From contig OX337230.1 in assembly GCA_946965045.2 (NCBI GenBank), forward strand, positions 3,162,001 through 3,226,000: a stretch of DNA of 64,000 nt. Reading direction: 5' to 3'. The position numbers and the translations under genes are program-made. This document shows positions 63,196-64,000 of this stretch, piece by piece. A model generated the notes under the pieces. That model searched no databases, was not told the DNA's origin, and worked only from the letters and a program-made list of their open reading frames with translations. Origin of the DNA: Epithemia pelagica. Taxonomy: Eukaryota; Bacillariophyta; Bacillariophyceae; Surirellales; Surirellaceae. Numbering within the stretch: the first letter of the stretch is position 1; every line of letters begins with the position of its first letter.

Positions 63196-63926
63196 GCCCT
63201 TTGTTCAATAGAATCCGCACCAATCCGACCGTTCAGATTGTTGAAAATGGTCTTCTGGGATAATAGGAGGGAAGAAGCAGCGGCAATCCAGCAATCCAAC
63301 CAGTTTTGGTCGATGGAAATTGATGGGAGAATGAAATGGGTGCACCAACTTGGTGTCTTCGCCCTTTTTCAAACAGAACCACCAATCCAGTCGTTCAGAG
63401 CGTTGAAAATTGTCTTGTGGGATGATTGGAGGGAAGAAATAGTTGCCAAACAGCGATCACATGGTTGGGTTTTCATGGAAACAGAAGAAAATGATTAGTG
63501 GGCATGTAGGAAAACGACAAAACGAACTCTCACTGTTGTCTTGTCGACTTGGCTTACCTTTTTGCCCTTTGTTCAATAGAATCCTCACCAATCCGACCGT
63601 TCAGATCGTTGAAAATGGTCTTCTGGGATAATAGGAGGGAAGAAGCAGCGGCAATCCAGCAATCCAACCAGTTTTGGTCGATGGAAATTGATGGGAGAAT
63701 GAAATGGGTGCACCAACTTGGTGTCTTCGCCCTTTTTCAAACAGAACCACCAATCCAGTCGTTCAGAGCGTTGAAAATTGTCTTGTGGGATGATAGGAGG
63801 GAAGAAATAGTTGCCAAACAGCGATCACATGGTTGGGTTTTCATGGAAACAGAAGAAAATGATTAGTGGGCATATAGGAAAACGACAAAACGAACTCTCA
63901 CTGTTGTCTTGCCGACTTGGCTTACC
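63196..63926. repeat. Tandem duplication of a 368-bp unit
   Basis: The block starting GCCCTTTGTTCAATAG at 63196 is repeated from 63564, nearly identical over its length. Each unit is itself a diverged double: a second related start (GCCCTTTTTCAAACAG) lies about 165 bp further in. Parts align with the neighbouring 105-bp repeat, including the CACCAACTTGGTG palindrome. No gene is supported here. Confidence 0.9.
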
Positions 63927-64000
63927 TAGCACCTTTCCAATTTGAAAAAGGAAATGATTCTCTTTGTGTTCGCCTGTTTGTTGTAGCTGTTGTTGTTGTT

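Noticed and set aside
61627-63223. Minus- and plus-strand frames of 246-338 codons as genes
   Set aside because: They run through a 105-bp tandem repeat in several frames and both strands; the repeat length explains the openness.
1-64000. tRNA, rRNA or CRISPR loci
   Set aside because: No convincing T-arm/anticodon-arm arrangement, rRNA-like block or short spaced repeats were seen by eye on either strand; tRNAscan or Infernal would be the proper test.

Overview
This window looks like nuclear DNA of a diatom, or a close stramenopile relative. The signs are large mostly single-exon genes on both strands, long intrinsically disordered Ser/Arg/Gln/Asp-rich proteins, MYND and RING zinc fingers, a CAX-type cation/proton exchanger, tandem paralogues, several families of cut-and-paste DNA transposons and a satellite array. 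There are no operons, Shine-Dalgarno sites or CRISPR arrays, and I see no tRNA or rRNA gene. The taxon is inferred from gene style; a pennate diatom of the Seminavis type would fit, but I could not search a database.

Layout. 1-0.8 kb: the 3' part of a spliced DDE transposase. 1.25-10.7 kb: a head-to-tail pair of STAND/AAA_16-type P-loop ATPases with helical-repeat C-termini; the first copy has two frameshifts and the second is intact. 11.6-15.2 kb: a head-to-tail pair of MYND-finger proteins, the first ending at an early stop relative to its sister and the second frameshifted inside the finger. 15.6-17.5 kb (-): a CAX exchanger. 19.2-21.5 kb (+): an unknown protein with an NTF2/SnoaL-like C-terminus. 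21.8-51.7 kb: six minus-strand genes for long disordered proteins, two of them clearly paralogous, with one Nudix hydrolase gene on the plus strand among them.

Mobile DNA. A nest of transposons lies at 30.0-35.4 kb: an element with about 270-bp inverted repeats, a 763-bp MITE with TTA target duplications, and a 2.95-kb hAT element with a perfect 8-bp duplication. A TA-flanked 423-bp MITE lies at 48.1-48.5 kb. At 46-54.7 kb a small coiled-coil-like gene and its flank exist in about three copies, one rearranged into an inverted duplication. At 55.4-61.4 kb a Harbinger-type transposase is cut off before its last catalytic residue at a 15-bp-arm palindrome; immediately beyond lie two large minus-strand genes. 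One protein ends in a possible 2-oxoglutarate/Fe(II) dioxygenase-like motif set, the other carries a RING finger. From 61.5 to 63.9 kb there is a 105-bp minisatellite next to a 368-bp duplication, both apparently derived from one ancestral repeat of about 165 bp.

The most unusual part is 55.4-61.4 kb. The multi-frame open reading across the satellite is a by-product of a repeat length divisible by three and is not coding evidence. Several frameshifts sit at or near homopolymers, so assembly error must be excluded before calling those genes dead.
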